Below are positions 1 to 9,995 of a stretch of DNA of 30,276 nucleotides, piece after piece (within the stretch, counting starts at the first letter, position 1; each line of letters starts with the position of its first letter). Source of the DNA: Stentor coeruleus (taxonomy: Eukaryota > Ciliophora > Heterotrichea > Heterotrichida > Stentoridae). Location: the NCBI GenBank assembly GCA_001970955.1, contig MPUH01000899.1, positions 1 through 30,276 on the forward strand, read 5' to 3'. Both the position numbers and the translations under genes were made by a program. The notes below the pieces were generated by a model. It was not told where the DNA came from and made no database searches. It worked only from the letters and a program-made list of their open reading frames with translations.

Positions 1-26
1 CTAACACCCTAACACCCTAACACCCT
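1..26. repeat. Left telomere, C-rich strand, 8-nt repeat
   Basis: Three perfect CTAACACC units plus a partial fourth begin at the first base. This matches the CCCTAACA-type telomere I recall for Stentor, and the complementary repeat is at the other end of the window. The array is short, as expected when an assembly stops inside a telomere. Confidence 0.93.
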
Positions 27-686
27 GATTGATGTCTTCGATTTCTCTATTTAAAATATATTCTCTCCTTCTCTTAAACTATTTGACTTAACTATTATAT
101 ATTATTTATAAATTCCTATAAAAGCTGCAAGTATTTCCTATAGTAATATAATTCATATCCTTCACTATGAAAAACAGGCAAAGAAATACTGACTTTAGTA
201 AACTTTTTTATTCAACATAACATTATGCAATAGATTTGCATTCATATTCCATTTATTATAGTTAATCACATAGATGTATTATTAAAAACTATTTTTTAAA
301 TAAAAGGTTCCTTCATAAAAATCAAAGTTACTATAATTCATCAGTCATATGATTCTTGAATTTTATATTTAAAGAATACCAAACCTAAACTTTATATAAA
401 CTTATAAAATATTCTTTATATTTATTTGCACAAAATAATCATAATATCAAAAGAAAATCTCTAAATCCCAAAAATCTAAAAAAACTACCTTTCTAAACTT
501 TATCTTCATATCTTAAAAAAATATCTATAATTACAATCATACATTATTCCAAAATTATTTTCATTCTTTACATCTAAAATCCTCAAAATCTCCACAAAAA
601 AACCATTTCCATTCCTTTAAAACCTTTAAATCATAAACTTTATATAATCATTTATATATATTTTTATTTACTAAATAATATCTATT
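27..686. other. Left subtelomeric non-coding region
   Basis: Very AT-rich DNA between the telomere and the stop codon of the first gene. I see no credible ORF, RNA gene or repeat array. It must hold the 3' untranslated region of the minus-strand DYRK kinase. Confidence 0.6.
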
Positions 687-2054
687 TCAGATATTTTTAA
701 GCATATTCTCTACAAGGTACAAAGCCTCAGCTGAAGATAATCGCTTATTATGATCCCACATCAGACACATATCCACAATTTCAACAAGCTGTCCATCAAC
801 CCCTACCATAAGTTCTTCAATACTAGTCAAAGCTTTTCTATGTATAAACCTCGAAAAGCTTTTATAGTTTTCAGACATCAAATAAACCTTTTCTTCAGGT
901 TTCCCAAGTATTTGTGAAATACTATTAATAAGATCTTTTTCATTTTGGCATTGAAAAAGCATTTTCCCTGTACACATTTCATACAGTATACACCCGAAAC
1001 TCCACATATCAATTTTCTCTGTATAGTTTATCCTAAATACAATCTCTGGCGCTCTATAGCTTCGGCTTTGAATGTATTTATAAACTTGGTCACATTTTAC
1101 ACATGAAGTACCTAAGTCAATTAAAAAAGCCTTTTCTGAGTTAGATATAAGGATGTTTGAAGGTTTTAAATCGCAGTGGATTATATTGTGTGAATGCAAA
1201 AAGGAAAGGGATAATAGGATATTGTATGAATATTTGAGGATATTGGAGAGCTTCTGGTTTAAGCATATTAGCGGTGGGCCAAGAAGTTTAAATATTATGC
1301 ATGCATGACTACGGAAAGAAAAGTAATTTAAGACCTCAACCAAAGGTACCCCTTCTGCTTTTTCTTTAATAAACTTAAGTATCGAAACTTCGATCTTGGC
1401 CTGCTTATGAAGTTTTTCCTTATTCCTTATAACTTTAATGGCTACATTTTCTTTGATTTTCCAGTCATAGGCTTCATATACTTGACTAAAGCTCCCAGCT
1501 CCTAATAGTTTCTTAATCTCATATCTATATGCTATATGATCTTCTTTATATAATATCAAATTATGTTTCTCATCATCAAATTTTGCAGTCTCTAATTTGG
1601 GACCTTTACACACATAGAATATTTCTTTGTACTGCATGATTTCTTCTTGTTCATATATAGACAAGTATTTTTCAAAAAAAGTTTTTGCTTTTTCAGGACA
1701 AATTGGCAGCTTGACAATTTCTTCTGTTTTTTCATGGATAAAAATTTGTTGGTTAATTCTACTAAAATCAGTAACTTTAATGCTAGGAGTAACGAGAGAA
1801 CTTTTCGAAGAAGGACGTGAAAGTTTTGGCTTGAATGGTAATTTCAGAGCGATTTGTCGGTTTTCGTTGGGCTGTCCTAAAGTTGCTTTATTTTTCTCTG
1901 AATGATCAGCATCGCTATCATTAGTTTTCATCGGGAAAATAAATTGAGAGCTTTTCGTCCTTGATGTTTTGGGTGCAATAATTACCATACTCGCACTATT
2001 ATCCCTTAACTGAGTATTAAGGTAAATGGATTTTCTCCTTGAACCAGATTTCAT
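687..2054 (-). CDS. DYRK-family dual-specificity protein kinase
   Basis: A 455-aa protein kinase. Residues about 115-150 resemble the DYRK homology (DH) box (LPICPEKA...YEQEEIMQYKEIFYV). The kinase domain spans about 178-448: Gly-rich loop GAGSFS (185-190), ATP lysine in VAIK (K207), catalytic loop HCDLKPSN (293-300) with the Cys typical of DYRKs, metal-binding DLG instead of DFG (313-315), activation loop VYKYIQSRSYRAPE with the YxY pair (Y325, Y327), and DMWSFGCIL. DYRKs autophosphorylate the second Tyr while folding and then phosphorylate Ser/Thr; Y327 is the predicted site. A DH box without an obvious PEST tail fits class II (DYRK2/3/4-like). The basic Ser-rich N-terminus (1-100) is probably disordered. 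The stop is TGA (complement of 687-689). An in-frame stop lies just upstream of the ATG and no intron is needed. Confidence 0.93.
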   Translation of the reverse strand: MKSGSRRKSIYLNTQLRDNSASMVIIAPKTSRTKSSQFIFPMKTNDSDADHSEKNKATLGQPNENRQIALKLPFKPKLSRPSSKSSLVTPSIKVTDFSRINQQIFIHEKTEEIVKLPICPEKAKTFFEKYLSIYEQEEIMQYKEIFYVCKGPKLETAKFDDEKHNLILYKEDHIAYRYEIKKLLGAGSFSQVYEAYDWKIKENVAIKVIRNKEKLHKQAKIEVSILKFIKEKAEGVPLVEVLNYFSFRSHACIIFKLLGPPLICLNQKLSNILKYSYNILLSLSFLHSHNIIHCDLKPSNILISNSEKAFLIDLGTSCVKCDQVYKYIQSRSYRAPEIVFRINYTEKIDMWSFGCILYEMCTGKMLFQCQNEKDLINSISQILGKPEEKVYLMSENYKSFSRFIHRKALTSIEELMVGVDGQLVEIVDMCLMWDHNKRLSSAEALYLVENMLKNI

Positions 2055-2220
2055 AATTTATATTTAACCATAATGACAATTTTAAAATTCTGATAAATAA
2101 CTACAAAACGCTCTGAAAATCCACCATACAAAAATAAGCTTTTTGACTCAAACCATTTAAATATTATATTCAATATCTTCGAAATGTATAAAAAATTAGG
2201 TTTATTCAAATAGCCTAATG

Positions 2221-4725
2221 CTATAGTTTGCTTAGGTGTTCAAGTATTTCAGAAAATGTTGGCCTTGCTGATGCATCAATTGACCAGCAACTTTGTATAA
2301 GGATTTTTATAGGCTCTTGGGAAATTTTATTGATATCAGGTCGTAGCCCCATATGTAAAACTTGATAAGGTATCATAGCAGGATTAATTCCTCTATATGG
2401 AGTTTCCCTAGCAAAAATCTCCCAGAGGACTATTCCATATGAGTATACATCAGCTGGAAAACCATAAGGTTGACTTGCGAGAACTTCAGGGGCCATCCAA
2501 TGACAAGTTCCCATTTGTCCAGTCAAAATCCCTTCATCAACCGCTCGAGAAATCCCGAAATCTGTAATTTTTACATGGACTCTATCGTTTGGAGACTGAA
2601 CCAGTTCTTCTAGTAATAAATTTAAAGATTTAAGGTCTCTGTGGATTATATTAGAAGAATGGAGAAATGCCATACCCTGAGCAGTATCTTTAGCTATTTT
2701 CAATTGCTGTCTATAAGATATCTGTACACTTGCTGTCTCATGAAGTAGATGGAAAAGTGTATCCCCAAAACAAAATTCGGTTACAATGCAGAGCTCTTTT
2801 TCTACACTAGCGCCCATAAATAAAACAAGATTTGGGTGTCTAAGCTTAACCATAGTCTCAACTTCCCTTTCAAACTCTTTCTGTGAACTCTGACTTGTAT
2901 TTCTCAATACTTTTATCGCCACTGAAGTATGTCTATACATACCTTTATACACTGTACAACTACTTCCAACCCCAATACTCTGCTTCAATTCTAGCTCATT
3001 CATGTTTATTACCCAAGATGAATCTGTTTGCAATATACTTCCTCTTTTAATAAAACTTATTGTGCTTCTATCCTCAGATCTTGAGCAGGTTTTTGTTGAT
3101 CCGGCTGATCTAGCTTCAGATTTCGATGCACTTTTGGCTGAGGAGTTTGATGAAGGCTTTGATAGAACTGGTTCAGTTGTAAACATTTTCATAACAGCCT
3201 GATGAGGGAAACAAGTTTTATACCTTTGTAAAAGCGAAACAGTTTGGCTTTGATTTTCTTGATAACTTTCACTTAGTTCCTGTGGGCATGAAGACAAGTA
3301 TTTTTCTAGTTCGACCATGATTTTTTGTTGTTCTTGTATCAAAATACTAGTAATGCAGCTTCTTAATATAGAATATTGATCAGGATTCGCTAATAACGAT
3401 TTGGTTGTTTTTATGTTATTTTCCCAATACGCTAATACTTGAGTTAGTGACTCATTATCATGGCTTCTAAAATCAGACCAGTCGCCATATGTGCCTATAG
3501 ATGAATGTAATTTAAACTTCATTTTAATCAAGCTTATCAGGTTCCTAATCACTTGTATAAGTTCATCACTATTAATTTTATCCATTTTCGGCTTGCTTGA
3601 ATACAACCAATACTTCTCAAGCTCTTCAACAAACTCAGCCCCACCCATCTGCCCATCAAAAACCCCTCTTGGGCCATAATTCACATATTTCATCACAACA
3701 ATCAATATTTTTAAAGCAACTGAAGCTTTAGTAAAAGGTCTTTGAATCAAAGCTTGAAAAAAAAGTGGGATTTTCGAAGGTTTATTCCAAGCTTTCCCTA
3801 CAAGTTTTGTTATATAAATCTGATCGGGCGCTTTATCATTTTCTGTAGTTACTTCTTTAACCCATGAATTAGAACTTTTTTTAAATACAGACCCTGAACG
3901 AAGGGAGTCTATTGGTTCAGCTGATGTTAAATTTGGCATATAAGACTCATGAATAAGTGTAATAATCTCTTGTATCGTCCCACGGGTTTGTGGATTCGGA
4001 TCTAAAAGTCTATCAAGAACTAATTTCCAATAAACTGCTGCTTGGATTTCAGATTTCCTATATTTCCCTCTAATCTGATCATCTAAACCTTCTATAGTAA
4101 AAGCACTCTGAGAATAAAGCAACTCATATAAAATACAACCTAAAGACCACATATCAATAGCACAAGTACATACAATTTCATCTATACCTTCAAGCATTTC
4201 TGGTGGCCTTAATTCTTGTGGAAGTCTTGGACTTAGAGATTTAAGCTCATATTCATGGCATATCCCTGAATAGTCCCCAAGTTTAAACTTGAAGTTATGG
4301 GTTACGAAAATGCTATCTTTAGTCATTTGCCTATGAACAAGCTTTCTTGAATGTAAATGATGAAGTGCTAAAAGGATATCTCTTAGTATGGTAATTATCT
4401 GAGAATCATTTAAAGATCCTGATTTTATTGTTGATGCTAAAGTTACTCTTGCTGCGTATTCATAAAGGATTCCTGAATATTCTTGAAGCTCTATGCTATC
4501 TAAATACATAAGAAGCTTACCATGAAGACCAACTAATTTAGCTCCTTGGAGTTCTTCTTGGAAATTTGTTGATTGACATGGAGTTTGGAAGATTTTTAGC
4601 AAGTAAGATTTGTTTTCAGAGTCATGAGCTTGATAATAACACTCTTTTTCGTTCTGGAGAAGAGGCTCACTGACTTTAACGAAGTATTTTGATAATCTTA
4701 AATGTTCTCCTTCGATTGATTTCAT
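2221..4725 (-). CDS. Two-kinase protein: degenerate NAK-like kinase, ANTH-like middle, TKL kinase
   Basis: An 834-aa continuous frame with two kinase folds. N-terminal kinase (about 10-262): the LLKIF lysine is kept (K44), but the catalytic loop reads HRQMTKDS (131-138, Asp replaced by Gln) and DFG reads DYS (151-153); PPE and DMWSLGCILYE follow, so it is probably a pseudokinase. Its style (ALHHLHSRKLVHR, DMWSLGC) recalls the NAK/AAK1-GAK group. Middle (about 300-515): helical, with TKASVALKILIVVMKYVNYGPRGVF resembling the core of ANTH/ENTH endocytic adaptor domains; this call is tentative. Ser/Lys-rich linker 516-560. C-terminal kinase (about 579-834): GVGSSCTVYKG, VAIK (K605), HRDLKSLN (695-702), TDFG (722-724), GTCHWMAPEV, SYGIVLWEI and CW...RPTFSEIL, a complete, probably active TKL (Raf/MLK-like) kinase. 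NAK kinases and ANTH proteins both act in clathrin endocytosis, so a membrane-trafficking role is inferred. Stop is TAG. The upstream neighbour in the same direction is a phosphatase. Confidence 0.9.
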   Translation of the reverse strand: MKSIEGEHLRLSKYFVKVSEPLLQNEKECYYQAHDSENKSYLLKIFQTPCQSTNFQEELQGAKLVGLHGKLLMYLDSIELQEYSGILYEYAARVTLASTIKSGSLNDSQIITILRDILLALHHLHSRKLVHRQMTKDSIFVTHNFKFKLGDYSGICHEYELKSLSPRLPQELRPPEMLEGIDEIVCTCAIDMWSLGCILYELLYSQSAFTIEGLDDQIRGKYRKSEIQAAVYWKLVLDRLLDPNPQTRGTIQEIITLIHESYMPNLTSAEPIDSLRSGSVFKKSSNSWVKEVTTENDKAPDQIYITKLVGKAWNKPSKIPLFFQALIQRPFTKASVALKILIVVMKYVNYGPRGVFDGQMGGAEFVEELEKYWLYSSKPKMDKINSDELIQVIRNLISLIKMKFKLHSSIGTYGDWSDFRSHDNESLTQVLAYWENNIKTTKSLLANPDQYSILRSCITSILIQEQQKIMVELEKYLSSCPQELSESYQENQSQTVSLLQRYKTCFPHQAVMKMFTTEPVLSKPSSNSSAKSASKSEARSAGSTKTCSRSEDRSTISFIKRGSILQTDSSWVINMNELELKQSIGVGSSCTVYKGMYRHTSVAIKVLRNTSQSSQKEFEREVETMVKLRHPNLVLFMGASVEKELCIVTEFCFGDTLFHLLHETASVQISYRQQLKIAKDTAQGMAFLHSSNIIHRDLKSLNLLLEELVQSPNDRVHVKITDFGISRAVDEGILTGQMGTCHWMAPEVLASQPYGFPADVYSYGIVLWEIFARETPYRGINPAMIPYQVLHMGLRPDINKISQEPIKILIQSCWSIDASARPTFSEILEHLSKL

Positions 4726-5626
4726 ATTTATGATTTGCTTTTTTGCAACATTTTATAGGATGTTGGAGAGGAAATATGGTTCTGTATTATACAAGTTTGT
4801 TTGTGTTTTAGGATTATGGTATTATTTTTTTGAATATATGAAAGTTCTATTGTTAATTTTCACATTTATGTGAAAATATTTATTAATCAATTAAGCATGG
4901 TTTATAATGAAAATTTTGTTTTTGAAAGTTAATTATTAAGAGGTTTTTTTATAGTATAAGAGAACTTAATATGATTGTAATGAGGTATCTTATTTATTTT
5001 TTGGGTTTTTTAATGAAGTTAGTTTTAAATGATTGCTAAATATAGATAATGATTGTGGATTTTTTTGATAATGATTCTTCAATGAATATGTGAATTTAAT
5101 AGAAGATATTTAGTAAGCTGTATACTAGAAGGCTTGAATTGTATGTATTACCTCTATAATTAGTAAGATTAAATATTCAAGAAAAATCAAGGGTTTGTTA
5201 ATTTCGCATATAAAACTTAGAATAGTATTACTATTAGGATAATTATATCTTAAAAAATAAAATAGCTATAAACTAAAAATTCTAACTGTTAGTCACAAAT
5301 GCTTGTGAACAAAATAAAATACCCTCAAAAGACATAATTTATCATCATGAAATTTATCAGAAAATTATAAAGTAGTTAATAAAAAATTATCAATTCTTCT
5401 AATATTAGCAAATAAATTTTGCTTCAATTTTCTATTTCAAGCTTTTTTATTTATATCCTTCATTTGCAAATTTGTTTTCACCTCTAGGAAAATCCGTAGT
5501 ATTTTTATAGAATTCCTATATTAAGCTTAATTATGATCTGCACAGTCTATAATAAAAATTGTTAACCATATTCTTTTTCCTTTATAAAAACACAAATAAG
5601 TGTAAGAAATTAAACTATCCTATAGA
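4726..5626. other. 900-bp AT-rich intergenic region
   Basis: Lies between the 5' end of the two-kinase gene and the 3' end of the phosphatase gene, both on the minus strand. It should contain the kinase promoter and the phosphatase 3' end. No coding signal or RNA gene is visible. The only structure noticed is an 8-bp inverted repeat at 4857-4876. Confidence 0.5.
4857..4876. repeat. Perfect inverted repeat, 8-bp arms, 4-nt loop
   Basis: TTTTCACA, TTTA, TGTGAAAA. It lies about 130 bp upstream of the ATG of the minus-strand two-kinase gene. It could be a regulatory palindrome or RNA hairpin, but palindromes of this size arise by chance in AT-rich DNA. Confidence 0.4.
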
Positions 5627-6209
5627 CTATTTATGGCTTTTAGCTTTTGTTTTCTGGCCTTTAAGAAAAGCAGAATATCTTTTCAGCTGAGCCAAAAACC
5701 CATAATTAGGGTTGATCCATGGTCTTTTACTTTTAACATAGCTTACCCCAGCATTTGGTTCCATGTTATGGTATCTAACTAGATAAGCGACCACAATAGT
5801 CGAAGATCTTGACACTCCTGCAAAACAATGCACAAGAACATTTTTTCCTTCGATGATAGCATTTCTTATAAATTCAACAGCTTCTTTAAAATAAATGCTG
5901 AGCTTTGTTGATGGGTCGTCAGTAGCATGAATTATTTTATATATGAAATCGTTTGGGAATTTAGGAGGTAGGCACTCACAAACAGTGAGAATATGACTGA
6001 TATTCAATGATTTAAGCACTTGTAAATTGTATGCAGCACCAACTGAGCCTAGATATAGATGCTCTACTATCTAAAAACTGATGATTTCTTACTTTTTGTG
6101 GGTTTGAGTCAGCTCTTTGTATTTGAGCGATATATGTTTTCTTCATCCGTTCAAAGGCTTCATCAGGTGATGGGAATATTTGCTGTTTAAGCATAAGAGC
6201 TCTCTTCAT
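5627..6209 (-). CDS. Dual-specificity protein phosphatase (atypical DUSP), one short intron
   Basis: Dephosphorylates phospho-Tyr and phospho-Ser/Thr proteins, classically MAP kinases. The signature HCFAGVSRSST (HCx5R, nucleophilic Cys) is present, with upstream ATDDPSTKL supplying the general-acid Asp region, and KSRPxxPN-like KSKRPWINPNYGFLAQL. The whole resembles plant DsPTP1 (LYLGSV..A...NLQVLKSLNISHILTV). The start of the domain (IVEHLYLGSVGAAYN) is in a different frame from the N-terminal segment. Removing 6071-6092 (22 nt, GTAAGA...TTTTTAG) joins them: exon 1 6093-6209 (39 aa), exon 2 5627-6070 (147 aa), 186 aa in total. A 15-nt GT-AG candidate sharing the same donor lies inside this intron but does not repair the frame. 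No ATG lies between the in-frame stop and the LYLG motif in exon 2. Family confidence is high; the exact splice is less sure. Confidence 0.85.
6071..6092 (-). other. Predicted 22-nt intron in the phosphatase gene
   Basis: GT...AG segment whose removal restores the DUSP frame. Its first 15 nt (GTAAGAAATCATCAG) are themselves a typical Stentor mini-intron, but removing only those keeps the dead-end frame that stops 25 codons later. It is either a rare longer intron, alternative 3' splice-site choice, or a base error in the sequence. Confidence 0.5.
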
Positions 6210-6492
6210 TAATTAATATATATTTCATACAATTTCTGTCAGCCTAGTATAAAAAACGTATACGTTAAAAAAAATCCTCGTTTTTCTTAGCCTAATCCTG
6301 TTTTTAACAGATTTTAGTTATGCTAAATTAATTCTGATGAATGCTTTTAGTATTTTGTTTTGACTTACAATATAAAAAATCTACAGTATTAATTTTTTAA
6401 ATGATTTCACCATAGAAAACTAACTTAAACCAAAGACCATCAAACCATCTAAGAGCTTTTCAACTGAAACTAACGTTTTTTATATACTAAAT

Positions 6493-8415
6493 ATGAGCAA
6501 ATGTAAACAAGCTGCATGTGCTGAAGATATTCTCACAACAAATGAAACCCGGAAAAGTAGCAAATGTCTATTAACCCAGCGGTTGCCTATAAAAAAAAGA
6601 AAGTCCGCCTTAATTGGGACCTTCGACACTACTGAATCCTTACAACTCTATTACAAAAAACTCAAAGACCTAAACTACAAAAAAAAGGTTAAACTCGAAC
6701 AACTCCAAGAAACAATTCAATTCCTCAGCTCAATCCCATCAGAAAACCCAGCAACAAAAAGACTTCTAACACAAAATTCATCAGAAAAACTCCTAAACTC
6801 AATCACAACGTGTGAGCAAAACACTGAAAACGAACTTATAACAAATTCTCAACTTCAAAACATGCGTAAACGTGAGCTGATAACAAATGTAAATTTTATA
6901 CAGGAAAAACTGCAAGAAGACAATCTAAAATCCCGTCAGTTGTATATACAAATATGTGCTGAATATGATAAACTAAAGAATATGACGTCAAATGTTGACA
7001 ATTTAAAGATTTCAGCTCAGAGTGCTTTGGCTAAATATGAAAAAATAAGCAAAAATGAAGCAAAAGCTATGAAGAGAAAACTTAAAAAGAAAAAAAGTGA
7101 AGTCTTTGAATGGTCTGAAAAAGTTAAAGGGATAAGGGCTAAGTCTGAAGAAAAAATCAGAAGGTCTGATGAAAAGATGCAGAAAACTCTGACTTTGAAA
7201 AAAGAGTTAGAGAAAAAATGTTATGAAAATAAAAAATCCCCATCGAAAAATGTAAAAGATATATTAAAAAACTATAAGGATAAGTTTGGCTTAGTGTTTG
7301 AGTAAGTGATATAAAGGAAACTAAATCTTGATAATGCCCTTACTAAAGAGTCTATTGACAGCATTATAAAAACATTGAATATGTATATGTTTAGAGATGG
7401 CTCACTTAGTGAGAGGTATTTCCAGCTATCTCAATGCCATATTCGTAAAATTGAAGAGTTTAATAAAGCGATTAAAGAGATTTCAAATATTACAGATATT
7501 GATAGAAAACCAAATATAGGGGTAACTCTACCATTAACATATAATATGCAAAGAACTCAACATGATAAAATGATAAAAGAAGAAACAATAGAAAAACTTT
7601 TACTTAAAACATACTCCGAAACTTTTGCTATGGGTCATAGAATCTTAAAACTTATATCAAATATAAAAAATGTTTCAAGTATGCCATCGAGGATATATTC
7701 CAGCTATAAAAAACTACAAAATATTCTTGTAAACAATAAAAAAAAAGGGAGAAAAACTCTTCTTAAAGCCCTAACCCAAGCAAGTCTTACAAGCGAACCA
7801 AGTGAAAATACTATGAAATCCAAATTAAACATAGCTGAAGAGTACCTTAAACATTATCCAAAGGATTTTTCTACAGCCTTAGCTATACAAAGTATAGTGA
7901 AAAGTGTATTTATTATATAGTCCCCGGTGCTGAGTTTTATTATAAACACGAAAATCTTCCAACAGTTTCTAATAATTTCAGATCCTTTACAGGATTTAGC
8001 ACTTCTTATTGAAGATTGCTATAATAGTTTTTCAGGACAATATCGTTTACTTATAGAAACTTTGATTGATATACTTCAGGAAACTAGAAATTTTAAGGCT
8101 GATGACCCTACTTGTTGTGAGAATGAAATATTTCCTATAAGAAGGAGGGCGATACAGTTAAAGTCTTGCTTAACTTTAGGGTCTTCTGGGCTAAATACTT
8201 CAAGGGGTGGTAAAAAGTCCCAAAAATCTCGTAGGGAAGATCAGATTAAATTGAGCAGTATTAAAAGTATTAGAGAAAAATTAGAGAATTTAAGGAAGTA
8301 TCATTTTAGAGCAGCAAAGACTGTAGATGTTTTTCATAAAAACCAACTTGTAACAAGTAAATCGCAAAAGAGCATTAAGCTTACTAAATTTGGTAAACAC
8401 TTAGTTGACGATTAA
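6493..8415 (+). CDS. Coiled-coil protein of unknown function, two 15-nt introns
   Basis: Three frames join through two 15-nt introns: exons 6493-7301, 7317-7905 and 7921-8415, giving 630 aa ending in TAA. I recognise no family. The N-terminus has a basic patch (PIKKRKS, about 33-39); residues about 50-250 are charged and helical with strong coiled-coil character (KRKLKKKKSEVFEWSEKVKGIRAKSEEKIRR); the rest is mixed helical, with a short Ser/Gly/Lys-rich linker near SSGLNTSRGGKKSQKSRRED. No catalytic motif, signal peptide or clear membrane segment is seen. It is divergently arranged with the phosphatase gene across a 283-bp spacer that probably holds both promoters. A cytoskeletal or basal-body role is only a guess from composition. 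Confidence 0.85.
7302..7316 (+). other. 15-nt intron
   Basis: GTAAGTGATATAAAG. Removal skips an in-frame TAA and fuses ...GLVFE with KLNLDNALTKE in one frame. Length and GTAAG donor fit the known Stentor mini-intron class. Confidence 0.9.
7906..7920 (+). other. 15-nt intron
   Basis: GTATTTATTATATAG. It is exactly five codons long and contains an in-frame TAG. Without it the frame runs ...SIVKS-SPVLSFIINTKIF.... Retention would terminate translation. Confidence 0.88.
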
Positions 8416-8484
8416 CATTAAGTAATAGTAAATTTACTAAATAAATGCTATAAACTTTTATCACAATAATAAATGACCTATCAT

Positions 8485-8591
8485 TCTCACTATCCTATAT
8501 AAAACTTCTAATCTATCAAAAAAATTAATCCATCTTATATTTTATACAAANTCTCACTATCCTATATAAAACTTCTAATCTATCAAAAAAA
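8485..8591. repeat. 40-bp direct duplication flanking a single N
   Basis: 8485-8524 and 8552-8591 are identical and flank the N at 8551. All four Ns in the window show this arrangement, so it is probably an unmerged contig overlap rather than a biological repeat. It lies between the convergent 3' ends of the coiled-coil and DHHC genes. Confidence 0.85.
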
Positions 8592-8650
8592 CTTATATTA
8601 TAACTTCATAATAACAACTCCCACATTTTAAACCTCATAGTTATCCCTAC

Positions 8651-9453
8651 TTATAATTCCTTATCTTTTTCATTCATTGAATTCTTATAAATCGTGACCT
8701 CTTCTTCCCAATCTACATCAACATCAGGAGCTACAGGCAAAAGCCATGTATAACTATTCTTCCCCATCACATTAATTAACCCAACCTCTATCGATCTTTT
8801 TTCTCCTATCTTCCACTGATAACTCTCAACACAAGTCTGATTGTCTCTAACACTTTCTAGTTGTTCCATTAAGAAATCCCCAGTAAAAAACATAAAAATA
8901 ACAGCTTCTAACAAAACTAACACAACGTTAATAACAGCGAAAAAGTCGATTTTCTTGATTTTCATTCCATAAATAAGGAAAAAATTATGCCCTAATATGA
9001 AAAGGGCAATAAAACTACTAATTGCTGTATAGAAAAGAAATAAAAGAAAATATTTTTGATTTAAAGCACCAACACAGTTATTGACCCATACACAATGATG
9101 ATCCATTTTGTGGATACATTTTTTACAGACTCGGCAATGATGGGAACGAGGAGGTTTGTATTGTTTACAAATGTTGCATAAGTTGGGATCTGAAATTGAT
9201 GGGATAATTTTTGGTGTATATCCAGGGTTACTGAGCCAGCAACGAATGTGACTTAGGAGAGCTAAGAGGACTGTTAGTTGGAAGAGTAAAAAGTAAAAAA
9301 GCCCGAGAGGGGAAAGACCTAATGAACCATATGGGCTAGAAAACCATATAAATAGGCTGTATTTTGTTATGATAAGGTCAGGGTAAATGAGTAAAAACCA
9401 AGTCTATGGATAATTCTTACTAGTAAACACATGAGGATGTATAAGCTGGCCAT
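8651..9453 (-). CDS. DHHC-type palmitoyltransferase, one 17-nt intron
   Basis: Transfers palmitate from acyl-CoA to cysteines of membrane proteins. The 261-aa product comes from exon 1 9421-9453 ([11 protein letters not shown]) and exon 2 8651-9403. The DHHC cysteine-rich domain is complete: [37 protein letters not shown], with zinc Cys/His residues and the catalytic DHHC Cys. About four membrane segments are expected: the N-terminal one formed across the intron ([15 protein letters not shown]), [44 protein letters not shown], and [19 protein letters not shown]. The cytosolic tail has NQTCVE where the family often has a TTxE motif. The stretch before DHHC contains no ATG after its last in-frame stop, so the upstream mini-exon is needed. 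The protein is shorter than many family members but the core is complete. Confidence 0.9.
9404..9420 (-). other. 17-nt intron
   Basis: GTAAGAATTATCCATAG. The first AG after the donor that restores the DHHC frame is at +17. Removal joins codon 11 of the mini-exon to ACT TGG of the main exon. It is longer than the usual 15-16 nt. Confidence 0.75.
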
Positions 9454-9995
9454 TTTTTATGTTTTATTATGTTTTGATTTTTTAGTTTCTGGAAAATGAG
9501 GTTGGGTGTTAGAAGTTGATGTAGTGAAATTTAGGATTATTGTAGTGGTATGCGATGATAAATATACAAAGAATTAGACATAAATATGTTAGAATATACA
9601 ATTGCTTGAGGGTAGTTAATATATTATATGGGCATGAATGCACATTTATGTAAAGGATAAATATAAAATTGTATAAGATAAATTTGAGACTTATATTGAC
9701 AAATATATAATTATATAAAGGAATATATATTATGTAAGGGAAATATGCAACTATATAACACAAATTGCATATATAGTCCTTAAAATAGATTTAATTTTTT
9801 CTGTTTCGAATTTATCTTTCTTTGAATGCATTCGTTTATCTAAGCTTTAGTTTGAAATATATTTAAAATAATTCCCTCATAAGTTTCATTCTACATACTA
9901 AATAACAATTACAAAATACCTAACTTCTAAGTATATCCTAACCCCATACTTTTCATGCTAAATTTAAACCCAAATATTGGATTTTTTATACAAAA
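9454..9995. other. Divergent promoter region
   Basis: Separates the DHHC gene (-) from the long coiled-coil gene (+), so it should carry both promoters. It is extremely AT-rich with many TATATA-like tracts. An 84-codon open stretch on the minus strand is low-complexity Tyr/Ile/Asn and not believable as a gene. Confidence 0.5.

Noticed and set aside
1627..1905. 92-codon plus-strand ORF
   Set aside because: Antisense to the DYRK kinase gene; no recognisable features.
9509..9763. 84-codon minus-strand ORF
   Set aside because: Low-complexity Tyr/Ile/Asn from AT-rich repeats in a promoter region.
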